A stretch of DNA of 64,000 nt from Parelaphostrongylus tenuis (GCA_019055375.1 JAHQIW010000052.1:349808-413807), one strand, 5' to 3'; numbered from the stretch's first letter, positions 1 through 14,700 are shown. Notes: generated by a model not told the origin, from the letters alone. Translations and numbers: made by a program.

Positions 1-136
1 TCCTTGAAAGTTGATAAATATGACAGCAATGAAGTCCTCTTGCTACTTTAAGTGTCAGCTTTCGTTGGAGTGTACAACTTATGCAAATAAAACCTATGGA
101 ATATCCACCTAAGAAGATTGAGCAAAAATCTGACCT

Positions 137-200
137 AGCAGCGGGGACTTGAATTCGCGTTTCACCTCTATCGGAGGCTTGTGCTACAGCTGAACGACCA
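137..200 (-). repeat. tRNA-derived pseudogene / SINE-like relic
   Basis: On the minus strand a TTCAGCTGTAGCAC A-box-like stretch is followed by a short hairpin CCTC/GAGG and a B-box-like AATTCAAGTCCCC. The spacing fits a Pol III internal promoter, but the anticodon arm is shortened, so this is a decayed tRNA-derived repeat and not a working tRNA. Confidence 0.45.
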
Positions 201-306
201 AAACCACCGTTTCGCGAGCACTCTTTCTTCAATATGAACCGTTTAGGGGTCAGTTGCTAACAGCTCCGATAGTTCACGTCGAAGAATGAAAAACATCAAA
301 GCGGTG

Positions 307-376
307 GCCTCCTTGATGTAGTGGTAGCACGCGCCCCTGGTAAGGCTGAAGCGCGAGTTTAATTCGCTCCTGGGGC
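307..376 (+). repeat. tRNA-derived pseudogene / SINE-like relic
   Basis: A-box-like TGATGTAGTGGTAGCACG and B-box-like GCGAGTTTAATTCGC are about 30 bases apart with a CCCCTGG...GG arm between them. A very similar piece lies at 52039-52111. It looks like a degenerate tRNA copy; the T-arm is mismatched and the acceptor stem does not close well. Confidence 0.45.
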
Positions 377-584
377 TTAATGTTTGCATAACACTGAATC
401 CTCCTAGAATAATATTCTAACATCACACCACTGTTATAAAGCAATGAAATCAAAGAGATATAGGTGAGTTATATAGAACCTGTGAACTTTTAGGTAAATT
501 GTATGAGGTCTTGTCCTAAGTATTGGCACCAGAGCAATAAACACCAAATTTTGTTGACCAGAAGTAATTGAGATTGCTTTACAG

Positions 585-1095
585 CACTAATAAAAGTATG
601 CCCCATCAACCTGAACACATTTCTGCTATCTCTCATGCAACAACTCAATACCGCTCTCATGGGTTTCGCTGTCCTGAGACTCAATGAAAGCTGTCAATTC
701 CCAACGCAAGTGATTGTTGTCTCAAAACTTCTTCTTGCTCAGGAAGTGATTCAGAGAGCAGAAGAGGTGATAATCAGACGGCGACAAGTCAGGACTGTAT
801 GGCGGATGATCCAGCAACTCCCAGCCCAGTTCGGTCAGTTTCCTCTTCTTCATTTTAGCGATAAGCAGCCGTGTGTTGTTTTGCAGCAAGATGAGATTGC
901 AGCGATGTCAACGTGACAGAGCCTGATTGCCGTGGTCTGCAGTTTGCCTAGATACATATCCTCGAGTCTGCACGTTTGATGTTCTCTAAGCCTGTCTCTG
1001 CATCGCGTCCACTTCGTACTTGTAAAGCAGCAAATTGCGATAAGGGCTTCGTTAAGCGGCCTTGATGTGGTAAATATGAACAGATTTGGCATCAA
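585..1095 (-). mobile_element. mariner-family transposase relic
   Basis: Minus-strand translation gives the mariner signature GWELLDHPPYSPDLSPSDYHLF in pieces (catalytic Asp of the SPSDYHLF block at about 750-800), preceded by LLQNNTRLLIAK where the family has DNARPH, and followed by a C-terminal block resembling LL.R..KCV..DGAYF near 590-640. The reading frame is broken by at least two stops (after LSKKKF and after LLHER), and the DN of the DNARPH block has become NN. Only the C-terminal third is recognisable. This is a dead element inside or just beyond the 3' part of the cyclase gene. Confidence 0.75.
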
Positions 1096-1287
1096 ATTAA
1101 GCTCAGAAATTTCTGCACAAAGCGGTATTGATTTGTTGCCTTAGAAATGGAAGTAATGTGTTTAAGCTGATGGAGCATATTTTTAAAGCTGTTAAGCAAT
1201 TTTAATTACTTCTGGTTGATAGATTCGGTGATTAATGCTCTAGTGCTAAATTTCATAAGAAGAACTAATAAATAAATTTAGATGAAC

Positions 1288-2764
1288 TTGCCGCTGTGTA
1301 TCCCGACACGAATATTGACTTCCTCCGACGAAAGGTACGGTACGCGGAAATTGCTGCAAACATATGTGGGTGAGTTTTAAACGACATATTTGAAGAGGAA
1401 AACAATGAGGAATAAGTGTCACTGCCGAATGTCAGTCTTATTTGAACATCCGATCATCAAAGGACCATGTCACGCTCTTTGTACGTTAGCTGATGATTGG
1501 CTTCTACCTTATCAAGTCATTTTCATCTAGTGAAAATTCTTCACCGTAGTCCAGCAACAAGTTCCAATGATAAATCACAAATTTGTTTGATGTGCTCTAC
1601 ACCATTCCGATGCGGTAGACCAGATACACATAAGTAGCCATCGCCAATCGTTTCAACCTGCATTTTGAAATTTTCTCACAGGGTAATAACTTAGCAAATG
1701 CAAAAAAGATGACCAGCAGATTACTCAAAGCGCAAAAATCACCTTGTAAACATCGTGTGCTTCAATCGCACTATCGAAAAATGTGTACAAATCATTGAGG
1801 AGTGCAACAACCTTGAAAATTTATTCTGTATTTTACGCGATGAAAACACTTTCGACATGACAGTACTGTTGGAAATATGTTTCGTTCTTCTACCAAAGTA
1901 TTTCATCATTGCTAAACGATTGCATCTTATCATTAAATTTTTCATTGTGGATCTGAAGCGGAGGAAATAGAGTATTGGAATCCGCTCTTGTGCAATCGTT
2001 CGCTTTTTCGTGATAGTAGGTTTTATGGCAATTTTTATTACTTCTGGAGTGGGACCTATCAATATAGAATTAGTGCTTGTTCATTACGAATTTTTTTTCA
2101 ACGTGACACCACATGTCTTGTGTTACGGTTATGACGAAACAGTGACGACTAAGTCTATGGTTCGACACCCGTTCCTCACTCGTTCTATGGAGATCTTTAG
2201 CTGGTTTCGTTCTTCTCTGTTATCATCAGCTGATTTAATTCTACAAAAAAAGTGAATCAGCTGGTAATTGAACAAATAAGAATAGTCGCATAAAGGGAGA
2301 TGGCAAAACAGGCGCGTTCGTAGTGCATTTTTTTTTAGCGCGGGCCCTCAAAAAGGTGAGATGCGGGTTCGATTCCCAGATGACGTTCAAAGTTTTACAT
2401 CACTTAACAATACTGATTAAAAATTAAATTTTTGAGTAGCTATTTTTCACAGTAATTGTTGAAGAAAGAGTAGTGGTTTCTAACTCCATTCGTATCATGC
2501 TGGTAAGACAGCGAAATAGACGCATCATAGTGGAACAAAGAATGCTATCAACTCGCCTTTTCTTACCCACTGGTGCTGCTAAATTTTTCTCCGCTACATC
2601 TCTTCATTGATTCAAACAATATCATAGCGCATTCACTGACCTGCATTGGTGTTCCCTTACTGGCTATGGTTGTAAAACCAACAACATCCGAAAAGAATAC
2701 TGTGACACTTTCGTAGGTCTCTGGTTCAACTTTTTGACCGAGTTTTAATCGTTCGGCCACTTCT
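1288..2764 (-). CDS. Exons for the guanylate cyclase catalytic domain (N-terminal two thirds)
   Basis: Four exons: 2764-2641 (EVAERLKLGQKVEPE..., VTVFFSDVVGFTTIAS), 1811-1743 (VVALLNDLYTFFD...HDVYK), 1657-1545 (VETIGDGYLCVSGLPHRNG) and 1353-about 1290 (FRVPYLSSEEVNIRVGIHSG). Both metal-binding aspartates are present (FFSD and GDGY) and the guanine-selecting Glu of the VETIGD block is present, so this part is consistent with an active cyclase. The last visible exon ends either with a GT donor after GGCAA or, more family-like, with a GC donor (G|GCAAGT) that would leave HSG intact. The remaining catalytic residues should lie in exons left of the window. Confidence 0.93.
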
Positions 2765-5700
2765 CTGCATGAAAAGTCGTATATGATTTACCAGCTGATC
2801 AATTGATTATTTCCCACTTGAAAAATACTGTATAAAAATATACTTGGGTAACATTCGATACAAAAGCATATCGCTTTTCTTCTTTTCTTCTTTCAATTCA
2901 AGCATTCTCTCCTCCACTTGTGTTTCTAGTGAACTGGCATAATGTTCTAGTGTCTTCATCACGTGATCCATTAGGTTCCTTTGCCTGCAAAATTTCGATT
3001 TTTCTCAAAGGCAGACTTCTCCTTTTTAAGGCGAAATATTTACCTTCCATTTCTAAGAGATCCAAGGTACTCTCGAACTCTCTTAATCGAGTATCGATGA
3101 ACTGGATTTTCAGACCAACATCTTCGTATTATGTTTACCTAAGTGCCTCTTCGATCTAGTTTCAATTGCAAGATTCATTCATTAAATCATTGTTGAAGTC
3201 ATGCATTTTTCGAAACTCTCGCGATCTGGTGAAATTCAGCTTTTCGAAAGGTGGGGTCTTTTAAAATTGCTCTACCGATCTATAAAGGAAATTTCTTAGC
3301 AATGAAGATTATTCTTATGGTCGTTTCAGCAATTTGGTGAGACCTGGCTTTATGGTAAACAGACTGCTGACTATCCAGATAACCAGGCCCGTTTTATTCA
3401 TCTTCATCGAAACCAGTGAAAAGGATACAAATGATGTTTTACATCAAGTGCTGTGCAGCTAATGACATTTGTGTACGATTCGTTTTCGCATCAATAATTC
3501 ACAGCTTCCTTCGATTTTGATGCCGTTTCGGCCGTTGCTTGAGGAATTTTCCTCATTCATTTATGTTATTAAGTGTTGGTTGAGCTGTTGTTACTTCGTA
3601 TCCTCAGAGAGTCGTAATAAGCATATCAATATCGAAGGAACTTTATCAGAGACGAGCTCTAATTTTGTGGGTTCCGAGAGCCCACTTGACACAGACAAGC
3701 CTGATTAAAAGAAATTAAGCGACTACTACGCAGAGTCAGACTTGCACCTACTGAACTTCACCACCATTGAGCTATGCGTCTCCACAGAACTCAAACATAT
3801 GTTTCAGTTACACAAGATTCACATGTCGTTTTAAGAAAAGACGAACTGTGGATATCATCCAAAAATGTGGAAAGATTATCAATGACAAATGACAACGCAA
3901 TAAACTCACAAGTGCTGTGGACACATCTATCTGTTCATCCGGCTCAATTGCTGGGCGAAAGGGTTGCTCCAATTTTTGAGTCACCAGATCAACTATTACT
4001 AAATTTTTAGTTTTAGTATTTAGAAAAAAAGCCATAAATAGTCAAATCGATTAGTTTGGGAAAGTTCCCACTAGAACGTGTCACGCTGCACTTAGCGTTT
4101 TCTTTCCGTTATCCGGGAAAAATGAATATTCGACACCATTCGCCCTACAGAAACTTTTCACGAGAGTGTTGGTAGACATTTGAAAGCTCAAATCTTTGGC
4201 TTCATCAATGCTTGGCGGTTTTTCGAAGAGTCATTTCATAACGTTACGAAACTCAAAATGGAATTATGTTTCACATGAGCTACGCAAATCAACAGTCACC
4301 TTGCTGGAAGCACGAATGCGAATGAACATGGAAAGAAAATGTTGTAGTTGTCCCTAGGCGCCTCACCCCGCGGCCGTGAATTGGTCAAAAAACACATGAT
4401 CACACGTGTGAATCAATGTTATATACAATGTTACACTGCAGAGAAACGCTCTTTCCAGAAAATAACCACAGCGTTGAAATTCTAGAATCTTGCGCTATCG
4501 ATTGATTACTAATTTCTCAAGAAAGAACTTTGTCCGGGGAGGTGTAAAACACAAATTTTCCTTCTTCTACAGCTCTATCAAAAAAGCTTTTCCAAAGCAA
4601 ACATATTTTCAAGTACTTCGAGAATTGCGCTATCGAAGCAGAGCTAGCAGTCTAAGGAAGGAGTTTCGTCCAAAGAATTATAAGCGAGATAAGAATATAA
4701 CGCGTGGTGATATTAAGCATAGTCTCATTTGGATTTTCTAGCGTTATAGAAGGGTGTTTTGAAAAACCGGCCACGTACGGCTCTAGTTAAGATTTAAACT
4801 TTCGTATGACTGCCAACACCTTCTATACAATTATCTTGCCCAGCGACAGCGATCGTTTCTTCATCCGTCCCCGAATAACAGGAAAGAACTATTTAGCGAT
4901 TTTTTTCGTAAGGAAGAGTTCTGATTTTTCAATACACTCATGATCATACACTCACCTTCAGCTGTTTCTCTGCGATTGTCAAGATTCCACGCGGTTTTCT
5001 TTGTGATCAGTTCACTTGATATTATCGCAAAGCTAGAATCATTCTGTCGAAGACAAACTGCCATCATGCAGCAATTGCTTATTCGCATAAAAAGTCTAGG
5101 TTGGCAATAGTTTTGCCAGTTACCTGTAGACATCACCCTCCTGCGTACCGAGTGGATCGGCTTCACCACGAAGAATCTCGGGAGCTGTCCATAGCAAATC
5201 TACAATTTGGTCATGTGGGAGACTATCATTCTACTCGAAAAAGGTCAACTATTTTTTTATAATCAGTCTCTTTTCTTTCGAAAGATTACGTCAATCAATA
5301 GGAAGGCTTACCTTTACGGGTAACGCCATAACATACCATTTTTGGTGAGATTGTCCATCTCCTTTAAACTGCTTAGACCGTAATAGGAGATTTTTGTTTG
5401 CCATCGATCGTCCACAACGCAAACCTAGAAACTTACATAGACGTTCTACGAATATAACCGTTGAATAAGAGTTGATGGGAAAGGTCAAAGTAGTTTTCAA
5501 TACTTGACCCGATCGCGATAGCTTGCACATCCCCAGATACACGATAATTCAAAGGCCTTTCTCGCTGGACTAAAATATTCTTTCAGATTTTAAGTATTCA
5601 ATTGAAAGCTTGAATTTCACGCATTTCTACACATGCCTTTTCTCCGAAAGGCTTTCTCATTGCACTGTAGGCGCAAGAATAGTATTGGGTGCCATACTTG

Positions 5701-8700
5701 GCTCGCATTTTTAGTTCGGGTTGAGTCTGGGGATGGCTTTTTATGAAAAGCTTAGTCTGCACTTGATACAATACATTTTGACAATTCTAAAATTAAACTT
5801 GATTCTTGAAAAGACCATCGTGTAAGTGGGAAGGTCACACTCCCCTTCCCTTTACCCTCCCCTCCCCGTCTCCGAAGTTCTTCCTACATAAGAGTTACAT
5901 GTGGACCAAAACATATGAGCGTATAGAGAAAATTATAGACTATCAAAGTAACACCAAGCACTTAGAAGTTTATTCAGAGCAAAAACAAAACTATGACTGA
6001 AAAGAATTCGCGCGTCGCTTGTGATCGCTCTACGCCATCGATCAACTGCTGTCTTGACAGGGTCAGACACGCGGTAGTGAAATATCTAAGTAAAACATAC
6101 AAGCGATGTCAGCCGTCCATGCTTTTTGATGAATGAGTCGTGGATGAATGACAGACCCTATAATGTTAAACTGAAAGGAAATAGATTAATATTAGAAGAA
6201 AGAGGTCGCTTTACCGTGGCCAGATCGATGAGCATTGATTCTATGAACACTGTGTCCATAGGTAATGATCCGCGTGTAATAACGTCCTAAACATCAGCCA
6301 TTTTTATTCAAAACATTGAAAGCGCCAAACTAGCTCAAGTGCGGCTTTGATTTTTCCACATAAAGAGTGAAATTTCTTTTGCAAGCCAATGTGACTGGTA
6401 GGTAAAGTAGTTGAGTCCTATTTGGCAATTCATGTGCACCTCTTCCATTCAAATGGTAAAGAGTGTAGGTATTTACTAGTATTTTTCAGTTTTTGGTGAG
6501 TGAGAGACGTAGGAGCTTTTGTAGAGCGATTTAGCTAAAAACTTTGTTCCAAACAAAAAAATAGAGCTGCCCTCACTAATGCCTTCATCAGTGATTCTAA
6601 AAGTATTTTCACCTCTACGCAACGTTCAAAGTGATCCACTGCTCCTAGTTTTTACTAGTACTTGGATATCTGTGTGGCTCTCCTCCTTCTCTGGTAGAGT
6701 GAGCTCCAGCATGATTTCGAATAGTTTCTCGTTTGCGCAGTTGTCGCTCATGGTGGTGGTCTGCTTCGAAAATTGTGACGTAGGTATGATCCACTTCGGA
6801 ATCTTAAACACTTTGTCATCTGTTTTCGCAGATGGTTGACGTTAGTCACAAACACGTCGTTCAATTGTACGGGTGATCGTCCATGCATTCCCTTAGTGCT
6901 ACCCCTCAGAGTTTAGAGCTCACTCCTTAGTTGATTTCGCCCATTTGCCACCTCTTCAGCTTCTTATGCAACGGACCCGTCTGTGCTGCGCTAAGCCAGC
7001 ATATTTTTGGTTTTTGAGAATAAGATTTTTTAGAAGATCCGAGTAGCGTAAACCGAACAGACGTTGCGAGGATCGGGTAGATTCTAAAAGACTGCGATCA
7101 AGTGACCTGTGATTGGTGCTAAATTTTTTGAGAGGCTGAAGTATCAACATATCAGTACAATTTGGATATTTTGAAGGCAGTGGTTATCATGGTATTTTTT
7201 CTCGGCACTACATATCAAAGATTTATGAATTCTCCAAAATTTATTTAATTACACTACTTTTTGAAATCACTTTTTATCGCATAATTGGCTCACTGTACAG
7301 TGACTTAGCATCAACACTTTGATTCTGCATGCACTGACTATAGCGTATCTTTTAATAAATGTATTAAAATCTTCAGTTATAGCATATGACTGATATAGAT
7401 ATATTTGCCACCTGCATGGGAACACCAACTAAGTAAAATAAATGCTGCACCTGAAGTGTTCCACGGGAGCAGAATTTCCATAGCGAATACGTCATTACGC
7501 CATCACTGGAAATGCCAAAAAATCGGTTCAGGTTATCATGCTCTAGCTGTCGCATCTAAAAATTGTACATTCAAATCCTTTTGTGGATTCCTCTCCAATG
7601 ACTTGTATCTTAGATGATTGATGAAAAAGATTTTCAAGAAGGTATAAGGAGATCATAGATAGATACACAGTTTCTGTCATTACTAGGAAATCACTTTACA
7701 CCACAATATTTTCAAAAGAATACACGCCAGGGACATACACGCGCAATTCGGAGGTCTCACTGACGAGGAGGGCGGGACCTCCGAGAAACACGTGTATGGC
7801 CCTGGCGTATCAACCTTGCTTAGGCTTTGAACATTCTTTTTGAAACTATTTTGAATGTTTATTGCGAGGTTTTAAAAACATCCGATGCGATGGATCACAC
7901 TTCACAGATAGAAGATCTACGTTATGAAAATTTCTAAGACAGCTGTAGCAATATTTTATTGCCACTAATATCTGATATGGATAGATGCTTTGCAAGGTCT
8001 TTGTTTTCCTGAAATGAATCGTAGCAAGATATCACTAATTCGTCACGTAGGAAGTCGTTAACTCCTATGAATTGAATTCGAGTTGGTTTGGGATGATTTC
8101 TCGTTTGACTCCTTACCTCCTGATCACCAAGCCTTCTGCTAATCCAAGGTCGGCAAATTCCTGCGAGATGGCACTAATGCCTAGAGCAGGTCATTGCAAG
8201 TCACTGCATAATCCGGGTATGCATTCAATCACCTCCAACGACGCCTAACAAAGTCGAAATTATGACTTATTTGCCAAAGGTTGGCCAGACCCCCCCTTTT
8301 CATACTCTCTTTAACGTGAAGAAGAAAGTGCTCTTACTTCTCGTTGAATGCCCCATCACCGATTTTTCGACTTCATTCATGAACGTCTATTGATACTCTA
8401 TATACTGCAGAAGATACGACTAGAGCAAGCCTGAGTAGGACACAGTCAGTTGATCATTCTAAGGAAAGTGCATTGCATTTTTCAAAATTCGGTAGCGCTT
8501 AAAGGTTGCACACAGCGATAAGATCTGTTACAAGCAAACAGTTGAGCTTTAGTCTATTGCTGTCAAATATGACAGTAAGTTATGTTCCTTACTCATGATA
8601 TAGCGTATTTGTATAATGCAGCACTACATTTACAAGAGCTCCTCAAAAATATTGAATTCTTTTCTGTTAGCGCGAAGCAAATGAGAAAACGGCCTGTTTG

Positions 8701-11700
8701 CTATAACAGAAAATCTTTGATAAAAGTGTTGGCAATCATTTGAAAGCTTAACTATGTAGCTAGAACCCTACGAGGCTGTTTTTTGAAAAAACCCTCTTGA
8801 AAAATGCAAAATTCCAAATAAAATTATGTTTTGCACTCGTCATTTGCTTTTACTATATTTCCGCTGTAAGCACAAGCAGCCTATGGATGTGTGGAGGACA
8901 TCTCGTAGTATCAGAGTCATACATTTTATCTGGAGTCCTTTCAAAGCAGTGGAACTTCTTCCTGATTGAATAACAAAAATCAGACTTCACATAAGAGCCG
9001 TCTCGCCGCAGTCGATCGATCGCCGTGTTGAAACCGGACCGCAGACAGTCCCACCCTTCTCTGCCCTCCATCTCCAGCCTGTTAGTTAGCCGAAAAGCAG
9101 ATGCCCATATTTGTGAATCAATCTTGTTTTTCTTGCTATACTGCAGTGAAACGGTCTTTCCAAAAACTAAACACAACGATGGAATCATCGAAACTTACGC
9201 TATCGAATGATTACTAATAATCTGAAAAAACAGCTCTCTCCTGTGAGAAAACGGGTAAGCAAAACACAAAGGTTTCCTTTGTGATACAACGTTAAAAAGG
9301 GGTTTTTCAGAAATAAATGGCTGCGCATCGCAGTAGCCAGAGATTCAATCTTGCGAATGACTACTATGTGTACAATGAAGAGTCAGTGTCCAGCGAAAGG
9401 ACTCATTTTTTCATCTGTTCCGCGCTAACAGAAAAGAATCAAATATACAATAAACTGAGAGAAGTGTTTTTTTTAGATGAAACTTCTGTTATATAATCGA
9501 GTAAAATTCGTCATCAGAGAAAGTTTCTTGAAGGAGCCTTTTCTGCTGGATAAAGACTTCCTACTACATTATTATTATATGGGTTTCCAATTCTTGCAAA
9601 TTCAAAATTTCTCAAGGAAAGCGCTTACAGTTTTGTGGACAAAGTTTTCATGTGAACTGCTAATAATTATTCAATAGCATAAATCTCGATATTCTCAAAA
9701 GTGTAATTATTTTTCTTGAAAGACCTTCTCGTAGCGCTATAGCAAGGAAAATGAGATTGTGTTCCACACACTCGCATTTTTCCCAAGACAGATTTCTACC
9801 CCTAGACTATTAATGTCCATTTGGTTACACAAATCGTGGAAATTCCATCAGCGTGCATTGTTATCGCTTAAGTGAGTGGTCGATCGATACGTGACGTGGT
9901 TTATCGACCGCACAACGCGACTCACATGTTGTGTGTCAATTTTACCTTTGAATTTAGGGGTTTTATCCCTCTTTTGAATATTTCTTAGAAGGAGACATGG
10001 CTCTGATATTCTGAGATCTCCTCTACACGTCAATATATTTTTGTGCGTGAATTAGGCTGCTTAGGCTAAGGCATATTGGAGTATTTATTTGGCCAATAAA
10101 TCGAAAATGAAGAAGTTAAACATAAAGTACACTAGAGCAAAGTTTATTCCACATTTACAATACAAAATCCTAAGAATCTCTCAGAAACGGAGGGGAAATA
10201 TTTCATATAGGTACTAGTAATACACATGATATGGCGCAACTCGGGTGAAACACACCTTTATTTCTTTTCCTACAACGGTGATAACGCTGTAAGAAGGCTT
10301 CTTCAAAAAGCAAGTGATTTTTTAAAATCGCTGCGACTTACGCTATCAAATGAATGATATTAGTTTAGAGGATGAATTATGTCCGGCGAAATATGCACGC
10401 GATGACGCGCGTCGTTAAGGGTAATATTATTTTTATGCTGCTGCAATGCACTTAGAGGCTTTTTGAGAGAACAAAAGGTGCATTTTTGAATTCTGAGAAG
10501 CTTAGACTTATGCATAATTCCTAATCGTTTATTGTTTATTGCAACCATTGTCTAGCAAAAAAGGCTCTTTTGAAGAAGCCTTGCTATTGTAGAATTGTAT
10601 CTATTTCCGTAACAGAAAATAGTAGACTTGAGGATAACTACACGATATTATTGTAAATGAGTAGTCGTACAGTGCAGAAATTTACCTTACGAAATTCTTC
10701 GTTAGTAGAGTCTTCCAACTTCAGGAATCTCCAATGTTTGAATCCCATCAAGGCATTTCTTCCATAGTAAAAGTAGCATACTTTTTCGGTCTCACTTTTT
10801 AGTTCACCAGTTCTTGTTGTAGTCGCTTTACTGATAGTTGATCCAAGGAAGCTTTCCTAAGTAAAACCGAAATTATTGAAAAACCTCGACTAAAATCTCA
10901 AATTCAAAAATTGTGCGGGATTTTTTAGGAATCCATGGGCAGAAATAAAAATACCACCAAAGGTGTATTGATGCTCCTGCTTTTTAAAAAAAATCATTGA
11001 GGCAAATGAACAAAAATTTGATTTAGGATCATATCACTATTTCTTAGCAGTAGATGTCAATTAACCATCTCACCTTAGTTGTAACCTTTTGAAGAGCAGT
11101 AAATGGTATCTTCCACAATGCATCCAGACGCTCCCTCTCTCGAGAACGCGCTCTGAACACACAGTAATGATTTTGGGGCTTTAATTGGCAGATGACGGGA
11201 ACTTTTTATGGGGAACATGTAGCTGAGTAGATAGTCTGCCTTGGACTACAAATAGCAGTCACGTTTTCCATTACACTCCTGTACAAATTAGGTTTCCCGA
11301 TCTCGTTTCTTTTATGCCTATAGGTTGGTGCCAGGCTTGCACTGGAGAACAAAATTGCTGATTTAACACATCACGTGGCTACCGTAAGTCAGTGTGTGCT
11401 TGCAATCACCTCTCTATTTTTAATGAACTTCAACTCATGACACATTCTTGAACCACTGATCAGTGCTAACGCGCCTTCCCTTACCTTCATCTTTCCGTTT
11501 CATATGCACTATAATTAGTATAAAAAGCTGTATACCCAATTTCTGATTTTTAACACTCAGAGTCCAATTCACCATCCGCGTTTCTGCGTCGCGTCTATTC
11601 TATACCCAGTTTTCCACCTAATACCTTGTGAGCTGAAACTATAAGTCACATGAATATACTATTCATGACACTCCCCACCACCAGCTCTCTTGTGATCTAA

Positions 11701-14700
11701 CGGGCAAAGTTCTTAGAGAATGAATTTCTATAAATTTCTAGTAGATAATAGCTCTTTGATCCGACGCCTAGTGCCAATGTACCACTAGTACCTTTGTTGG
11801 ACATGGATATGGATTACTGAGTGACTGAATGCATACCTGGCCTATGCAATGACTTTTGGTGGCCCACCGTTGTAATAAACCAGTGTTTCTTGCCTCCTAG
11901 AGCAAATCCGGTAGCAATTATTTGGCACTGCGGATAATGGAGGACTTGATGAGCGCGGGATCTAATCAACCACCGTCTATGTATTCTGACAACCCTTCAC
12001 CATTGAGCTACACGCTCCCTTCATTCACCTATAAATTAAACCTTCGGATGCGCCAGTGGCATGCCGCTAGCTCTGTCTAGCCGCTTCCGGCGAGCAGTCC
12101 GTGGCGACGTGAAACTGTCGTACCCAAAGAGTTAAAATCTAATCTTGTTGAAATGTACTAAGTGTGAAACGCCTCTAATTGTAACGAATCGATGTCATAC
12201 ATTGAAATGGTAGTTGTCAACATAGGTATTGTTAATGAACGTCATTTGAGTATTCCAAACATAGATTTTGTTTTTGATTTTCCTCTGTTAATAGTAAAGG
12301 AATCCAGAGAGTATTTGTAATTCAACTGAACAGCACATTTTTTAGTGTGTTATGTATAATTCATCGGCTAACTTCAATGCGTAGATGACAACGAAGAAAA
12401 TTGCTAGGATCAGTAAAATTGTGATTCCAATCGCCGCATAGATATATCCGCCATAAGCGACCATAATGCTCGGAGGACATCCTGAAAAGCTGTCGGTTCA
12501 TGAATCACTTGAATGTTAGTGCCCCTTGTTGTGGGTAGTTTGGTTCACAATAAATGATGAAGTTTATAAATCCGATAATATCAGAGTTATAAGAGCTATG
12601 TCTCTCCATAATGAATCATTGACGCTTTAATGAAAACGAAACCACCGAAACCGTTAATCATAATACAGAACTCTAACAACCTTATATGAGCTTCTTAAAT
12701 ACCTAAACATTGGGTATCTTTACAGATTGAATAAAAATCGGTATTACTAGATTAGAAAGAAAGTTCTGGGGCACTTTAATATGCATGAGATAACTCCCAT
12801 GCATATCATGGGAATATTACAGTTTCTTAAGTGAGATTTTTCCACTGAATTCGCCGTCATTGTCATTTTGTTACAAGTCTTAGCCATGTCCAACGATATG
12901 ATCGAAGTTTGTGTCTAATGACTTCTTTATTGAAGAGAGGGCATTTCACAGCGAGCTGCAGTTGATGAAATCAACGAACTTGAAGCGGAAGGCACAACAT
13001 GCAAATCTGCTTCTGGACGCTGGTTTCAATGCTTAAATCCCGGAGATCTTGACCTCAAAGACAAGCTCGTTCAGATCGTCGAACAAAGGTGAACAACGAA
13101 GATTTGATTGTTGCTTTGGAAGACGAACTTCGTGTCAACTGCTCGCGATGGGATGATGCTTCGACTAGGTCCGATACTTCGCGGTCCAATGGCAGAAAGC
13201 CGTAGAACACGACGGCCTTTATTCCAAAGATTATTTATTATTGCCTTTGTTTGGAATTTGTGCACAAATTTTCAATTTTTCGCACCTTCCCCAGGACGTT
13301 TTTTCTAACCTAATAACATTATCGAAGTTATATTTCAAAACATCATCAAAACCAGCAGAAGAATATTCACCTTTAAAACCACAGTCCGGAATGGACTTTG
13401 GCGCCTCGCCACCATGCCAAATAGCTTCTTTTTCGTTTTTCACCATACTTACATAGATCTGTAATCTTTTGTGACAGTAATTTGTAATCTTCGATTAGCT
13501 GTTGAAGCAAGGAAACCAATCAGACTCTAATGACAGTACTATAGCAAGTGATAGTGGTTAGAGGACACAATCTATCAGTTTTGCTCTCAATAGATTTTTT
13601 TCATGTAAGAATTTTTTGACCAATTCTCGGTAAACAGTTTTAGATACATAGCATTCAACCGCTTAATCATCTTCATGGCAACGAGCAAAAAGTGATCTCA
13701 ACCATTTTTACACTATCTTTAATCGAACATTTGTGGAGGGTAAAGGTGAACACAAACTCTATTCAAGTTACCACTCAAGTACAAGATATTCAAACACTTC
13801 GAGGTCAAAGAGTAAAGTAGTACTGAAGTCTAACTCAGTGTGGGTATGGTCAATGACTCCCAACTTGGGAAAGTAGTAACTTTTACTGTCTTCTTGTAAA
13901 TGTCTCTATGAGGTTGTTTTACTAGAAACACATTGAACACTGTCAACCGCTTTGTGGATATATCTGACCGCATTTTTTCCCTCAGCGTTTGTTTTAACGA
14001 GTCCAACATTGAGCGGAGTGAAATCCTTCCGATTGATAGTGAAAAATGAGAATTCTGGAATAAGTGCACCGTCTGGAGCAATCGTAACATTTGATAGAAG
14101 CCCTGAAATTAGTCGACATATAAAGAGTACAGTTCAATCACAAGTCTAGGTGAGTGTAATTTAGAACTTCTTGGAGATAGGAAATTTCAGAATCAAACAT
14201 CAGCTCTAAAACATTTGCGTATTTCTTTTTTTTCAACTAGATTGACGATTCCTATCTTCCTCACCAAGGAATTCTCATCCAAATAGTGAAAGATTACAGA
14301 GAATGTCGCCAAGTAGCGAATAGGAGTTCAAACGAGAGCCGAAAACGGTTTTCCATATGTTTTGAGACCCAACTAGATTCAAAAGAAGAATTATTTGTTC
14401 TGTAGGCAGGGCTAATGCCTGCTATCTGTGGTTTTTTAGCTGATCAGGAAGACAAGACCTGCAGTTAGGTGACGGGGGGATTCATGAGAGCTGCTTACAG
14501 ATATTCTTCACCGAATGAACTTCTCGTCACCTCTAGGAGATTACTCATAACTTCAAGGCCGCATGATGCTCGCCAGCAAATCTGATGCCGAGAGCAAAAT
14601 TCATCACGATAGCCATATGCAATTTGTATCACAAAGAAGTTACTGAATGTATTGAGGCACTGTTTCATAATTTCAAACAAGAATGTTTAGAGCCTAAGCG

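Noticed and set aside
5291..5542. Longer minus-strand frame over the kinase-homology exon
   Set aside because: It is in the wrong phase; the true frame gives CVVDDRWQTKISYYGL and ends at the CC|GTAAAG donor.
6626..6811. Minus-strand 61-codon frame that looks compositionally coding
   Set aside because: It lies in an intron whose neighbouring exons join without it, and no family is recognised.
14495..14680. Minus-strand frame between two cyclase exons
   Set aside because: Exons 16641 and 14102 already join in phase (G|GG) into continuous ectodomain, and this frame has no receptor similarity.
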